Source: Panulirus ornatus
Lineage: Eukaryota > Arthropoda > Malacostraca > Decapoda > Palinuridae
Reading direction: 5' to 3'
Assembly: GCF_036320965.1 (NCBI RefSeq)
Contig: NC_092239.1
Coordinates: forward strand, 2,542,820-2,606,819
DNA length: 64,000 bases
The position numbers and the translations under genes are program-made. Each line of letters starts with the position of its first letter. Within the stretch, counting starts at the first letter, position 1. Positions 1 to 12,296 of this stretch are shown one piece after another. The notes beneath the pieces are model-generated. The model made no database searches. It was given only the letters and a program-made list of their open reading frames with translations, and was not told the origin of the DNA.

Positions 1-332
1 GTACCGCCTCCCACGTCTTTCTTCAGCTATCCCAGCACCACACGTAGAGTCAACCCCACTCATGACTACTACAGTACTCCCATCCACCTACCTCACACTG
101 ACAGCTAATGAATCACTGTGATAGAATATGTTTGGGTGAACAGTGATGGTTGGTGAGCGTAGTGTGAACAGTGAAGGAAAGGAAAGGGTGCAGTGAACAG
201 TGATGCAGGGGCGGTGTGCAGTGCCATTCCGCTTAATTTTCCCTCACATTACGTGTACTTGGTTCACTATTCTACGTCGTAACTACTGCAGTGGAAGAAA
301 CGTCAAGCCACAGATAATACTTGTCTCAACAT
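1..332. other. upstream flank of the Pro-rich secreted gene
   Basis: Non-coding stretch before the first ATG of the plus-strand gene. Imperfect copies of GTGAACAGTGA recur at about 137-205. I see no clear TATA box or arthropod initiator, so the promoter and any 5' non-coding exon are undefined. Confidence 0.4.
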
Positions 333-1820
333 ATGTCGACTTTTCTTAACTGTCTTGTAGTGTTCCTTCTCCTGACGGAGTCGTGTCTATGGGGAACGGC
401 AGCGGCGGCGTCCGAGCCGGAGGCCCTGGTGGTGAGGGGTCCCATCGTGACCTACAGGGGCGCTGGCCCCTCGGACTGGTACACCCTGCCCACGGCGGAG
501 TCCTCGATCTCAGTGTTTGGCGTGGATGCGTTGGCGGACGCGGAGATCACCTTACGGAATCCTCGCGACGGGAAGACCTTCCTCATCTCCCTCTACATGT
601 CCAAGTACGAGCGGGAGACCCAAATGAACGCCCGGGGCATCAACCACGAGCTGTGTCTCGTGAGCAGGAGCCACGTCAGCCTGATCGTCGGCCAATACGT
701 CTGGTTCTCCATCTTCAGGAAGGATAACGTCATCGCCCTCTACCGAGCTGGTAACCCAGACCCGATCCTCGTGTACCAGGACGTCGATCGATCTCACGTG
801 GAGGACTTCAAGGCCTTCACCGCGTTCCAGGTGGTGTCCCGGGCCACCGCTCGCTGGGACTTCCTCGGGAAGGACTACCAGGGGGAAAACGAAGGCACGT
901 ATCCCACAGACCCGGCCCTAGCGGTCGAGGTGGAGGCCATCAGAAAGGCCCTGGCTACGAGAATCGTCTGGGCGAAGCGCTACGAACTTGCCAAGAAGTC
1001 CGACGCGAATTTTCGTTTCATGAGCAAGATCGAGGCTGTGGTGGACTCGGTGGGTCCCTTCACGACCATCTTGAGGTACTACGGCACGGAGGTTCCCACC
1101 GTCAGCCGCGCCGACCTGACTGCTTGGTTGAAGAATACGACGGACAGGTTCCTTCCACCCACGACCACACAACCAACCACAACAGAACCGTTCGTTATAA
1201 AACCACTCACGACCACAGAACCATCCACTGGAAGACCTGTAGCACCTCCCACACCAAAGCCACCCCCCGTAGAGCCACCCACACCAAAGCCACTCCCCGT
1301 AGAACCACCCACACCAAAGCCACCCCCCGTAGAACCACCCACACCAAAGCCACCCCCCGTAGAACCACCCACACCAAAGCCAACCTCCATAAAACCGCCC
1401 ACGCCAAAACCACCCCCACCGAAACCACCCCCACCAAAACCACCTCCACCAAAACCACCTCCACCAAAACCACCTTCACCAAAACCACCCCCACCAAAAC
1501 CACCCCCACCAAAACCACCTCCTATAGAGCCTCCCACACCGAAACCACCGCCTGTAGCCCCGACCACCACAGTTCCCCCCACACCAAAGCCATCGACCTC
1601 ACAACCATCGCCCTGGGTGACGCCCTTGTCCAGGAAAGAAATAGAGGAGAGGAAGTGGAAAGAGAAAGAAAAGAAAAAGAAGGAAGAGAAAAAGAAGCGA
1701 TTGGAGAAAAGCAAGAAAAAGGAGAAGAAAGAGAAGAAAAATTGCTGGGTGGAGATGAGATGGAAGTATCACAATATCTTGCGAAGGCACACCAGGCAGC
1801 AGGTCACTGTATGTGAATGA
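333..1820 (+). CDS. secreted protein: FAMeT-like domain plus proline-rich repeat
   Basis: Single open exon of 495 codons starting at the ATG at 333; the frame is open to 321 only through a TTG. Residues 1-26 form a signal peptide (hydrophobic CLVVFLLL core, then an AAAAS cleavage region). Residues about 45-170 have the spacing of the Methyltransf_FA (farnesoic acid O-methyltransferase-like) domain, with a YVWFSIFRKDNVIALY strand and a terminal aromatic ARWDF. Despite the family name this is usually a ligand-binding-type extracellular fold; the assignment is by eye. Residues about 275-430 are Thr/Pro-rich: 10-residue units PPTPKPPPVE (30-bp repeats), then 5-residue PPPPK units (15 bp). Residues 432-470 are almost all Lys and Glu. 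The last codons run through GTATGTGA, a plausible splice donor, so the true C-terminus could lie in a later exon. The gene converges on the 3' end of the minus-strand receptor. Function unknown; an extracellular matrix or mucin-like linker role would be a guess. Confidence 0.7.
   Translation: MSTFLNCLVVFLLLTESCLWGTAAAASEPEALVVRGPIVTYRGAGPSDWYTLPTAESSISVFGVDALADAEITLRNPRDGKTFLISLYMSKYERETQMNARGINHELCLVSRSHVSLIVGQYVWFSIFRKDNVIALYRAGNPDPILVYQDVDRSHVEDFKAFTAFQVVSRATARWDFLGKDYQGENEGTYPTDPALAVEVEAIRKALATRIVWAKRYELAKKSDANFRFMSKIEAVVDSVGPFTTILRYYGTEVPTVSRADLTAWLKNTTDRFLPPTTTQPTTTEPFVIKPLTTTEPSTGRPVAPPTPKPPPVEPPTPKPLPVEPPTPKPPPVEPPTPKPPPVEPPTPKPTSIKPPTPKPPPPKPPPPKPPPPKPPPPKPPSPKPPPPKPPPPKPPPIEPPTPKPPPVAPTTTVPPTPKPSTSQPSPWVTPLSRKEIEERKWKEKEKKKKEEKKKRLEKSKKKEKKEKKNCWVEMRWKYHNILRRHTRQQVTVCE
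1243..1560 (+). repeat. in-frame 30-bp and 15-bp Pro-coding tandem repeats
   Basis: Five to six copies of a 30-bp unit (core CCACACCAAAGCCACCCCCC) are followed by 15-bp CCACCAAAA-type units. Both lengths are multiples of three, so the gene keeps its frame whatever the copy number, and other frames are also open. The latter explains the spurious Gly-rich and Thr/Lys-rich overlapping ORFs. Confidence 0.9.
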
Positions 1821-4232
1821 GCTCGCCTAACTTCCCGGTTTTCTATGTCACTTTAAACGTGTAGGATCTCCACTCGAACCCATGGAGGTCTTGCCTTTGT
1901 TTCCTGATATTTTTTTTTTTTGACATGTTCGTTGAATTTTCCGATGGTGGTTGTATTTGCTTGTTCTTGGCTTGGTTAGATCCAGGCGTCCGTCCACAAC
2001 TGTCGCATGGAAGGCTGTGAGGGAACTGTTGTTCCCTCACAGCCTCCATGCAACACTCTTGCCCGAAGCCACTTTCCTCCGTACACTTCTCCTCCCAAAC
2101 TTCCTACTGTAAGCATCAAAAAAAATTACTGTCGTATCTAACTTTTAGAAATGTATATATATTTATCATGTCTTCCCAAACTCTCCTTTTTACCGTTATG
2201 AGAGAGTTGAGGTCTGCCTTCCTATCAGATGGACTGATAAGGATAAGTTTGGTTACGCTTAAAATTATTTACGTTTTCTCTGAAAGGGAATAATAGAAAA
2301 TGAACACATGACAGGTAACTCAAATAGATTGGCCCAGATGTGGCGACTGCCTCATAGTTATTAGTTTTCCATAATGATATTGAAGAAATTATTCTGAATG
2401 TATTCATATGATGGGTGGAATGATTTTCAAGGCTGTCGGAAGATGGATTTTGTAGCCTTTATTGTACAGATGCTGTAGTGAAATATTCGACAAATCTTTT
2501 GCAATTAATCGTCTTTCTCGTTACAAAACCTGTGTAATTCATCACTAAAAACTATGCTGGTGAAATTCATTGTTTCAGTCTTCGTCAGTCTTTGGATCAC
2601 CTACTTCAGAGCTTCCCATCGTATTTCCATACTTTGTTCGGTCAACACTGATTTGGTCATTTTAATTTCGTAAGACCAGTTCTCCTCTGCTGTGGTGTCG
2701 AGGTCGTAATGCACATGAGTTCGTCGAGAGCTTTACTGACGTAAGCGTCAGGAGAGGTGAGTTGCGGCAAGAGCCGCACTAAAGATAGCGATTGACTGGG
2801 TTTGGAGATAGACAGTTGGATAGATAGATCAAAAGATAAGAAGATAGCTGGGTGGAAGGACTGATAGATGGATAGAGGGAGTGATTGACTGAGTGATTGA
2901 AAAGGAGCGAGGACGAGGGATAGCCCAATAAACGTAAAGTGAATAGAAATGGAGGATTGAATAAGAACAACCAACAGTGGGATAGATGGAATGGCGGAAC
3001 AGTTCTGTAGACAGATATATAAACAAGCAGATAAAAGGTTGGATAGATAGAAATAAATAGATATGTAAAGGCGTCTGCTTTTTACTTCGGCCAGTTAGTT
3101 CCTCAGTCACCGTCTTGATGTTTGTGGAAGGCGATGTAGACCGTCAGAGGCTACGGTCACATGCCCCTGTTCAAATGACCGGGACAGGTGCGTACAAAGT
3201 GGCCTTCAGAGGACTGGCTTACGATGGTGGGTAAGTTACGTGTGGCCGTCTCTTGTGACTACTGGTGGACACTCAACGCGGTGATCCACACTGTCTCATC
3301 CTACGACTTTTCATTGCGACGGCACAGCTGTACTGGCGTCGGTTGATTGGGTAGTTGTGCGAGTTTTGCGCCCATCAGGTGCCAGTCTGGGTCATCCAGG
3401 CCGTCATCTTGATTACAATAGTGGGATCTAGCGGGACTATAACTAGGGAGTCACTCACCCCCTTGCTCGTAATCTCCCGTGGGCGGGCGTACGGCCAGCG
3501 TATAGAAAAAAAGAGAAGTCACTTCAGAGGCGAGGAAGAGAGGTAGAAGTATAAACAAGTCACAGTAGATGACCCAAGCTCTTGTCAACACAACAATACT
3601 GGACATTCAAGATGGCTGTAATGAGGAACCCGAACATATAGATTTCGACTTTTCATTTTCTATCAGAAACAACAACCGTTTTTACTAATCCGTTGAGCAT
3701 TTATTATGAAACATAAATGTACACTACATTACCGAACTTCATTTGTACATAACCGTAATAGCTAACAGATCTCATACATTATACGAAAGATTGTCGAACA
3801 TAAGATATACATTACAGTCATTCACTTCACATGCTAAACTGTCGTTACATATTGGCTCCCACACATTTATATCCCATGTTTATTAATCTACTGTTTTACT
3901 ACGGGTAATGTTCCTGTTTTTAGGCATTTGTGATATATTTCTTCCAGCAGACATTTATATTCACCTTCATCACTTAAAAGATAATTTAATGGCATTAAAG
4001 AGATTCGCTTACGGATGTATACTGATTATACACTCACACACGTACAGTGATCGGTGCTTATCAATACATATACAAGTGACGCAAACTGGAGGAAGAGAGA
4101 TACGCGACAAATGTTCCAGAATTTTTCTTCGAATATATTCAGTAATTCCGGTTATTAACACCATGTTAAGATTCATCATATTTAACATAAACACTCAGAT
4201 GACGACTGGTGTTGTGGGAAGTAGGAGCTGTG
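1821..4232. other. intergenic, no gene seen
   Basis: AT-rich sequence between the two convergent genes. It holds a strong hairpin (2001-2055), a degenerate GATA/TAGA-rich tract (about 2770-3065) and short ORFs without coding character. I could not place a poly(A) signal with confidence. Confidence 0.5.
2001..2055. repeat. near-perfect inverted repeat (hairpin)
   Basis: Left arm 2005-2026 pairs with right arm 2031-2051 around a 4-nt loop (TGTT) with one bulged A. Pairing extends a few more bases outward past one mismatch. Both arms share GGCTGTGAGGGAAC or its complement. Could be a small-RNA precursor, a folded repeat remnant or chance; I cannot tell which. Confidence 0.8.
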
Positions 4233-4640
4233 GTTAATGATGTAAGAGGTAGGAGCTGTGGTTGATGCTGTGAGTGGCAGCAGCTGTGGTTGATGCTGTG
4301 AGTGGCAGCAGCTGTTGGTGATGCTGTGAGTGGCAGCAGCTGTGGTTAATGCTGTGAGTGGCAGCAGCTGTTGGTGATGCTGTGAGTGGCAGCAGCTGTG
4401 GTTGATGCTGTGAGTGGCAGCAGCTGTTGGTGATGCTGTGAGTGGCAGCAGCTGTGGTTGATGCTGTGAGTGGCAGCAGCTGTTGGTGATGCTGTGAGTG
4501 GCAGCAGCTGTGGTTGATGCTGTGAGTGGCAGCAGCTGTGGTTGATGCTGTGAGTGGCAACAGCTGTTGGTGATGCTGTGAGTGGCAGCAGCTGTGGTTG
4601 ATGCTGTGAGTGGCAGCAGCTGTGGTTGAAGCTTTGAGAC
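4233..4640. repeat. 28-bp minisatellite
   Basis: About 14 copies of a 28-bp unit built on GATGCTGTGAGTGGCAGCAG plus CTGTGGTT or CTGTTGGT. Variant units alternate, suggesting a 56-bp higher-order repeat in part of the array. Every unit carries CAGCTG. Because 28 is not a multiple of 3, the apparent His/Ser/Gln-rich ORF on the minus strand only cycles through frames. Confidence 0.95.
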
Positions 4641-5059
4641 ACAGGAGCTGTGTTGTCGGTAATCAAAACCCCCTCTTCCTTCCCCTCACCACCAGACATG
4701 TGGTGGAGTTCCTCAGGTAACTTGTGTGCCGGGCCCGCTCTCGAGGAAGGTTCCCACGTCCACCCGAGCCACACCTCCACCTTCAGCCGTGCGCTGGACG
4801 CCAGCAGATCGCTGGAGAAACCTGGTAAACAGATGACTGTCATCGTTGACGTTCTTCAGTTAGCTGTACATGACACAGGGACGTCTAGCGTGGAACGAGA
4901 GGTCCTGGAGCTTGGTACTCGGGGCCTAGCCACACCTCATTACCGCCAGCCTGGAGCAAAATGCCTGCTGCATACTCTTACCATGCGATCTGTTCTATAA
5001 CGTTTCTTTTTTCAACTGATTACTCTTTAACTTGCCATTCACTAATGCTCTCCCCTCCC

Positions 5060-5101
<42 letters not shown>

Positions 5102-5364
5102 CAAAGGTCATCTGTCACTCACTTCAGAGGTGTGGAGTTAAGATATCACAGATCAGCAGGGAAGTTGGCCACGGGAGATGAATTTTGGATTTGAGTTTAA
5201 TTAACGATGGCTTGTGAGGCGACGGCTTGAAGGTCAGAGAGACGCGATCACGGGAGAGTCCGGGACTGACCGACTTGCAACACGACACTGTCGTAAAAAT
5301 TTCAATATCACGATATTTTTGTCTCTCTCTTTCTGTATCAGTAATTCATCTCAGACTTTCCTGC

Positions 5365-5397
<33 letters not shown>

Positions 5398-5505
5398 CAG
5401 TCCATAAGACGTTCTGGAGCACTTTGCGAACTCATCACATGATACATGGGTCGCCACTTAGAGAACGAGTTTGTGGTGCCACACCCACTACAGTCAACCC
5501 GGTCC
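4641..5505. other. 3' flank of the minus-strand receptor
   Basis: Region downstream of the receptor stop codon, likely its 3' UTR in part. It contains (CA)n at 5062-5100 and (TG)n at 5371-5397. Part of 4690-4840 is GC-rich with an open minus-strand frame, but I cannot link it to the gene by splice sites. Confidence 0.4.
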
Positions 5506-6788
5506 TCAGAGTCTGGTGGGACGGCCGTGATGCTCAATTGTTTCAGTGAGGATGGGCGGATGTGGAGGCGACCGTGTCCCCCGGAGCACTAGAGACCCGG
5601 CGCTGCCCTCATCTCCAGGCCCTTCATCGTCCGTCTCTACCGCCTCTGGTGTGGACGGAGGAGACGGCAGTCCACCGGCCTGGGTAGCACAGGGTTGCCT
5701 CAGGTCCCAGTCGTCGACTGACGTGCGACAGTCGGGTGGGTCTCCCTCACTCCACTCCGACATCTGGGCGTCAGTCGACGATCTTCCTCTCTCACTGTCC
5801 ATCTGGTTCCTTCGGGAAGGTTTGGGATGATCCCAGTTGATCTCCGAGGTCACGGGATTCTCTCGAGGGTTCACGGGTAAATGTGGCGAGGGACGCCTCA
5901 TCTTGCCACGGGTCTGAGTCGCCTCACGACCTGGTTCTGTTATCCCTCCAGGCACGTCCTCGTTCTTCCCACCCACCAGGTCGCCGCTATCGCCCACGTT
6001 CTCGTCGTCTCGCTCTCCCGATGTTGACCCAATATTTACTCTCGCCAGTGTCTGACTCCCTGATGGTCTCCCCCTCACCTCCATGGGCAGGTAGCGGTGG
6101 TGAGAGCTGTTGCTCCTGCTGGCGGACCCCACGTTAGCATAACGTGGCCTGGTCGCACTGGCCTGTGAGCACGCTTGACCATTAAGAAATACAAATGACC
6201 TTGGCTGGTCGTCAGTCGTATTTACGTAACTTTTCAACTTGGCCTCATTCTTACTCGTCGCTGACCTTAGATTCTCGGTGTTGGGACACACTTTACCCCT
6301 GGTGACCGTCATGTCCAGATATTTACCTGTGAGGTCATCGTTCTCGCCTGTGTGTCTGGCGTGGGGCCTCGGGGAACCGTCGTGTTTCGACTCGGTCGGG
6401 AGCTCGTGTATGATGGGCTGGTGGAAGCTGAACGATAAGTTCCTCTTCGTTCCACTCACCCTCGGGTCCATGTCCTCGTAGGTCAGCGAGGAGACGCTGA
6501 GGACGTGACTCTGGGGACTTGTCATGTCCTCACCGCAGACGAGGTCGGTGCCCCTCAAGAAGAGGTTCCTCGGTCGCTTCCCGCCGGCGACACCGAAGCT
6601 GCCGCAGCGGGCGTACAATGACAGTCGTTTCCTGGACTCTGGGAAGTGGAGATGGGTTGGTCGGATGTGGTCTCTGGGGGAGTGGAGGGGCTCGCCAGCC
6701 TCCGGCATGACTACGGTGGTGGTGGTCTGCGACCACAGGGACCCACCACGAGCACGGAAGCCCAGGGTGTCGTGGCTCGAGCCTCTCC
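5506..6788 (-). CDS. minus receptor exon 25: long cytoplasmic tail
   Basis: 1283 nt, phase 1 in, stop TGA at 5508-5506; 426 residues. Hydrophilic and rich in Ser, Pro, Arg and acidic residues (for example ETDDEGPGDEGSAG), as expected of a disordered receptor tail. The acceptor I use (ATCCCAG before 6788) is the one that fits the frame, but its pyrimidine tract is poor. A stronger upstream acceptor at 6891 would instead give a short tail. I see no class I PDZ ligand at the C-terminus (ends RPTRL). Confidence 0.72.
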
Positions 6789-9655
6789 CTGGGATGACCT
6801 CGTAAGTCCTGGTAGGCGGGATCCTACAGGCCATCAGCCCGCCCATACAACCCTTGGCCTCGCCGCCCTCCATCACCTAACTCGTCACCATCTGCAGGAC
6901 CAAGATGCACCAGTTACACTGGAAATCCTCTTCATAAAGCCACACCTAACAGTCATATATCGTCCCACCAAGAAAACAGTACCGTCTACTGGCCAGGCTG
7001 GCCTGGTCTGCATCCCTGGCTGGCCTGGTCTACAGCCAAGAAGCCACAACGAGCGACCACTTAAATAACTTTACCCTTACCATCTGGGGGAGCTCGACGT
7101 CGGTGGCTAGGGAGACACCGGCACCAGCGAGAGCCGCCGAGGTCGTCCCCAGCACACGTGTACACCACCAGCGTCACCACACTCTGCAGGGGGAAGGGAA
7201 GATTTGGTCAACGTCGGGATATCACCGTCACCTCCAACCTCCACCCCCGGACTTGGCTGACCTGCCACCACTGTGTTCCCTGACACTTCCCAACACATCC
7301 CTGACACCAGACTAAAGTAGAAAGATGAATCGTTAACTGACCTGTGAAAAACATGAACCTGATTTGGTGTATAATTCCTGTGTGATATACTGGTCATGTG
7401 ATAACACATTACCTGTGTATCATAAGTAATTTACGATAATGAGCCGTTGTAGACGTCAATGGTGATGTCATAGATATGAAGATGCATCCACCTGGAACAC
7501 CTGAAAACTTTACGCTGAGGCAAGACACTAGCAGGCCAGCGTGGGTGCCCGAGGAAGACTCTGCATGAAGTACCTGGGCGACGGTGGCGAGGCAGAAGAG
7601 GTACCGGCCGACTGGGTGGTGCTGGAAGAGACTGGTGAAGATGAGCGTCCACTCGCCGCCCATCACCACCACCATCTGCCTCACGCGCCCTTCCCTGGTC
7701 ACAGAGAGTGAGAGAGAGAGGACCTGCTGGGGTCACCTTCTTCACGTGCACATACGGCGGTGGCAATCTTTAATACCAGACATTTAATTTTCCATCCACA
7801 GATCTGCGACTCTCGAGGACTTGTACTTACACGAGTGTGAGGTTCCTGTGGCTCGGCGTAGCGGCCTTGATGAGGGCTAGTCGTCTGAGGTTGTGGCCCG
7901 TCAGCGCCGCCCACAGGAGGGAGAGGGCCGCCAGGGAGCTCAGGACGGCCGCCGTCAGCCCCCAGGCCACCCCTAGGGGCAGCCAGGGCGGCCCTAGGTG
8001 GTAGTGGTGGAGGCGTTGCACCAACCCCACCATCACCCCCACCATCACCGACAACACTGACACACCCGGGGGAAAAAGAAAACGTTAGAGGTAGTAATAC
8101 TTGGTCTTGACCTCCACCACCTGCTCCACACCACCTTCCTCTGCCGACGTGCTGACCTACGTACCTACTGTGCGGAACAGTCCGAGCAAGCAATGTTATT
8201 GGCAAGTATTTTTTGGCATATCTGAGAACCAGGAGTTACTGAGGATCTCCAGAGATGGTACCGTACCGAGGACCATGACGGTGGTGAGGTGTGCGGGCGA
8301 GATGGGCGTGGTGTAGGGCGTGAGGGCTAGCTGCTGGTGCATGGCTACCTGTTCACTGACGCCCACCCCCACACACAGCATCAGGCAGGCGCTCCCAGCC
8401 ACCAGGACTCCTTCATGCACCCCCTGCAGCAACACAACCATGGATGAGTGTTTCGTAACAATCCCCCCCCCCCCCCCCCATCCTACCCGCAACACAATCA
8501 AGAATGGATAAATTTCCTTCAGATTTCGTCGTATATCAGTGTTTATACCTTATCTGTAATGTAGGTTACCCTCCCTTCCCACATCTGTAATGGCTCTCAC
8601 AACAAAGTTGTTAAACATCCAAAGTAAAACAGGAGCAACAAAGCTAGATCTGTGTCTTAGATATAAAGCTCAAATATGAGACTCTGTGATCAATGATTAT
8701 TTCCCATATGAAAAAGGAAGACTCCAAGGAAATGTAGTGATAGTTTTCTTAATGGTAATTTCGACATGCAACTCACAACAAAATGATGTGGGAAGACGGT
8801 ATGATATTAGAGGGAAAGAGACGTGGTACGTGGGCTAAGGTTTCCTCTGCATTAGAGTTATGAGACAGTAGGATAAGCACTCACCAGATACACTCACTGC
8901 ATAGATTATATCAGTGCATTCAAATTAGGGAAAATATATAAAGCAAGTCTGTTGAGGAGAGGACACAGGAAAAACATTATGTCTTCCTGAGGAATCCGAA
9001 GGAAAAAGTCAATGGTTATGGTTAGCCTATTTGGTCTACAGGTAAGGGGCTGAGGACAGGAGAGGCGAGGGTGGATGTGTCAGGCGGTCAGCACCTGAGA
9101 CGTCGGCCACAGGGCGAAGACCACGAAGGTGAGGTCGAGGCCGCCCAGGGAGAGACACTTCAGGATCCGGAGCTGTACTGTGGTGTGGGAGGCCCTTGGC
9201 AGCTGCAGCAGCACACACGCTACCACCACCACCAGCGAGGCAACGCAGCTTCCCATCACAGCCTGGTCTCCCGTCCACCACAGTTTCTCCTGACGAAGAG
9301 AAAACATCTGATCGAGACTTCATGACCAGGAGATGATACTCGTGTGAATCATACACGTCCCTGTAAGACAACATCTGGCTCAAGTGCCTCATCAGTAAAG
9401 TATGTTAGATGAAGAACAACAAGTATTACGTGGTGCTAGTCCAGACGGAGGTTCCTCTGGCGTTGACTGGTCCACAGTACAGGCTCCCTCACGTTGGTCG
9501 ACTCAAGGGGGAAGCGTCGTACCTGCTCGGTTTATCCAGTGGATTCAGTAAGATGCGGGAAACCTGGGAGAATTAGGTGTCACCGTCGCCCTCATCAGGG
9601 ATACACTCTGGTCTGACTGACTACACTAAACCTGACCTACACCATGACACTCACT

Positions 9656-9700
<45 letters not shown>

Positions 9701-12246
9701 CCATGATGTCACCTGTTTTGTTCTGGCCACCAGTGTACACAGGGAAGGAGCTCACCTGCCGCACCTCAGGGGGCGAGGGAGGCACCAGCAGGAGGCTGTA
9801 GAGCCCTGGGCCGCGACAATGACACTCGCACCTCCCTCCCTCAGGGCCTCCGTCAGCAGCCTCCACTGTGGAGCACGGGCCGAGGTCCCATTGTAGAACG
9901 CCCCCTACCATGGCCACCCGGCCACAGCCTGACACCCAAGGGCCCTCCTCGCTCCTGCAGAAGATAGTGGGGAATACAGTGAAAGTTACAGTGAGGATTT
10001 TGAATTATGGCAACACTCGAGTATGTCATCAGGGATTTTGGTAATTACTTCAGACGTGATTATGACCAATAATGACTTGTTGGTTGAGTTACGAGATCCT
10101 CATCAAACGTCGCGTAATGACAGACCTGTTCTCGAGCCAGCGAGGACGCTGCGTGCAGTCGAAGTAGACCAGATGTGAGACGGTAGTGTGGGCGTCCGTG
10201 CCGGGTGTGCTGGACGACCCCTGTGTGTGGGTCTTGTAGTCAGCAGCGGACGACTCGGATGTGGGCGGAGGATGTTGTCGGCTGGCAGCCAATACCTCCA
10301 CCAAGGGCGCTCCCACCCACACTAGCCCCTCACTATCCTCACTGAGGAAGAAAGTAAGGGTAGTGAGGGATACCAAACAGGACTCGACTGTGTATGATGT
10401 AAACATGTTGATGTTGACTCGTGTATGAATGTTAGACTTCCCTGTGTACACAGAGGAATGAGAGGGAAAGTGAAACTGTGTAGAAAACTGCCAGTGTTTG
10501 GGTCATAGATAAATCATGAGTGGTAAACATACCTTTTGCACGTAATACAGTGTGGTGTTGTCTGTCCATCAGTTACCCTTAACTCTGTACCCATTCACAC
10601 AGGGTGTTTGAACGTCATGCAGTTTCTCAGTTCTCGCATACACACCCTTATCACTTGTCCAAGTGCGACGTAGGACGTTTTGATTATGCTTTTGCGCACG
10701 ACGTTGATTCGTCAAATAAGATCGGCGTGCTCATTCACACCTCCGCTTCTACACTGATCGACAACACTGCACACGATGACAAGCCATTCCTCTTTCGTCA
10801 CCTGAAGTACCTCGACGTAATAGTCTCATCGGTACAGCCATCATTTTTACCGTCTCCCATTTCATGTACTTCATCTACACGTCCACCATGCACCACGTTC
10901 ACCAGATGTCTGCCATACTGTCTGTGTTGCGTGCCGCGCTCCATATGTTCCCCGTCATCACCAGTGGTGAGGGGGAGGTGATCGTCTTGCTCAAGAGGAG
11001 CCCCACAACCAGTGTGTGAATGTCTTAAGCGATGATGTGACTCATACGCTATGGAGTCAGCAGATCGTACCTGCGTGACACAGGGAGGTGAGGGTAGAGG
11101 TGAGCGAATATCACTACCCCGACAACCACGGTCTCCTGCTGCTGCTGACGATGGTGCCCCTGCTGCCACCCCACCTCCTCCTCCGGCAGCCCCTGCATGT
11201 GTAGACTTTCCCTCTCTATTACCTCGTTCGGTGGATCCTCCGTCCGCAGGGTGTCTGTCCACACCGCCTCCACCGTCACATTCATCAGCCACAAACTGCA
11301 GGAGGTGAAGACCCATAGTATTTTTTAAACAGTTTGAGCTTGAGTACCTCGACCGGTGTGTAATTTCATACAGTTTGTTAGATATAAACTGGTCATGCAG
11401 TTAAGACTTTCTCTTTTTATATATAACTCAGAAACATGACGCAGACTTGACCGTTAGACACCCTCTAATCCTAAACCATGAACTCTGCACACTTAGGAGG
11501 AAAGAGTGAATATTGTAGTTCAGGTACGTACCAGAGGGCGTACCATTGTCGCAAGAACCAGACGTGTGCTGTTGTGCACCGGATCATATTTTTAGGGAAA
11601 TGTAATTTCTCAAGTCCACCTACAACTAGAAAACCCAAAATAAATTGTCATATCTGACCATAGCGGCTCACCAGCCAGAAGACCTTACCTGTCATCCTCT
11701 GAGGGAGTCTTGGCGTTGCTGACCACTGTCAGCACTGCTTCCTGCCCCTGGTGGAGCTGTTTTACCTCTGCTGCCACTTTGTGAAGTCTGACGCTTTCAT
11801 CCTTACTCGAGGGAGACTCGAGCATGGTCCTCAGGTACTTCCTCGTCATCTGCAGCATCCTCCAAGTGTCCTGCGGGGAGTTAGGTTGGGTTACAGTGGT
11901 TGTACTTGAGACATGGTGGCTTGCAAAGGATCAGATGACTTCCTTACGTTGCGATGTACACTGTGTTAATGTTTACCTTTAAATCACAGTAAAGAATTTA
12001 TCATTTCTACTTTACGAAGCAATCTCGGAAATCTTGTAAAACAATAAGAACCTATTCGCTCCTCTTTTTCCAAATGATATACAAAATAGAAAAGAAGTCC
12101 AGCCAATAGAATGATTTTGATCAAATGAGGTCATCACCCCGGTTATGGGTCACTTATAAGTGTCATACCTTCATAATGACGTGTATGGTCAACAAATAGA
12201 CGATGTAACGAAATTTCAAAAGTTCAGAGATTAAATTTTGTAAGGC

Positions 12247-12296
<50 letters not shown>

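Noticed and set aside
1079..1714. Gly-rich 211-aa minus-strand ORF
   Set aside because: Reverse frame of the proline-coding repeat; its open state follows from the repeat composition.
1124..1816. Thr/Lys-rich 230-aa plus-strand ORF
   Set aside because: Frame-shifted shadow of the Pro-rich CDS, with no signal peptide or domain.
4234..4843. His/Ser/Gln-rich minus-strand ORFs
   Set aside because: Produced by the 28-bp minisatellite cycling through reading frames.
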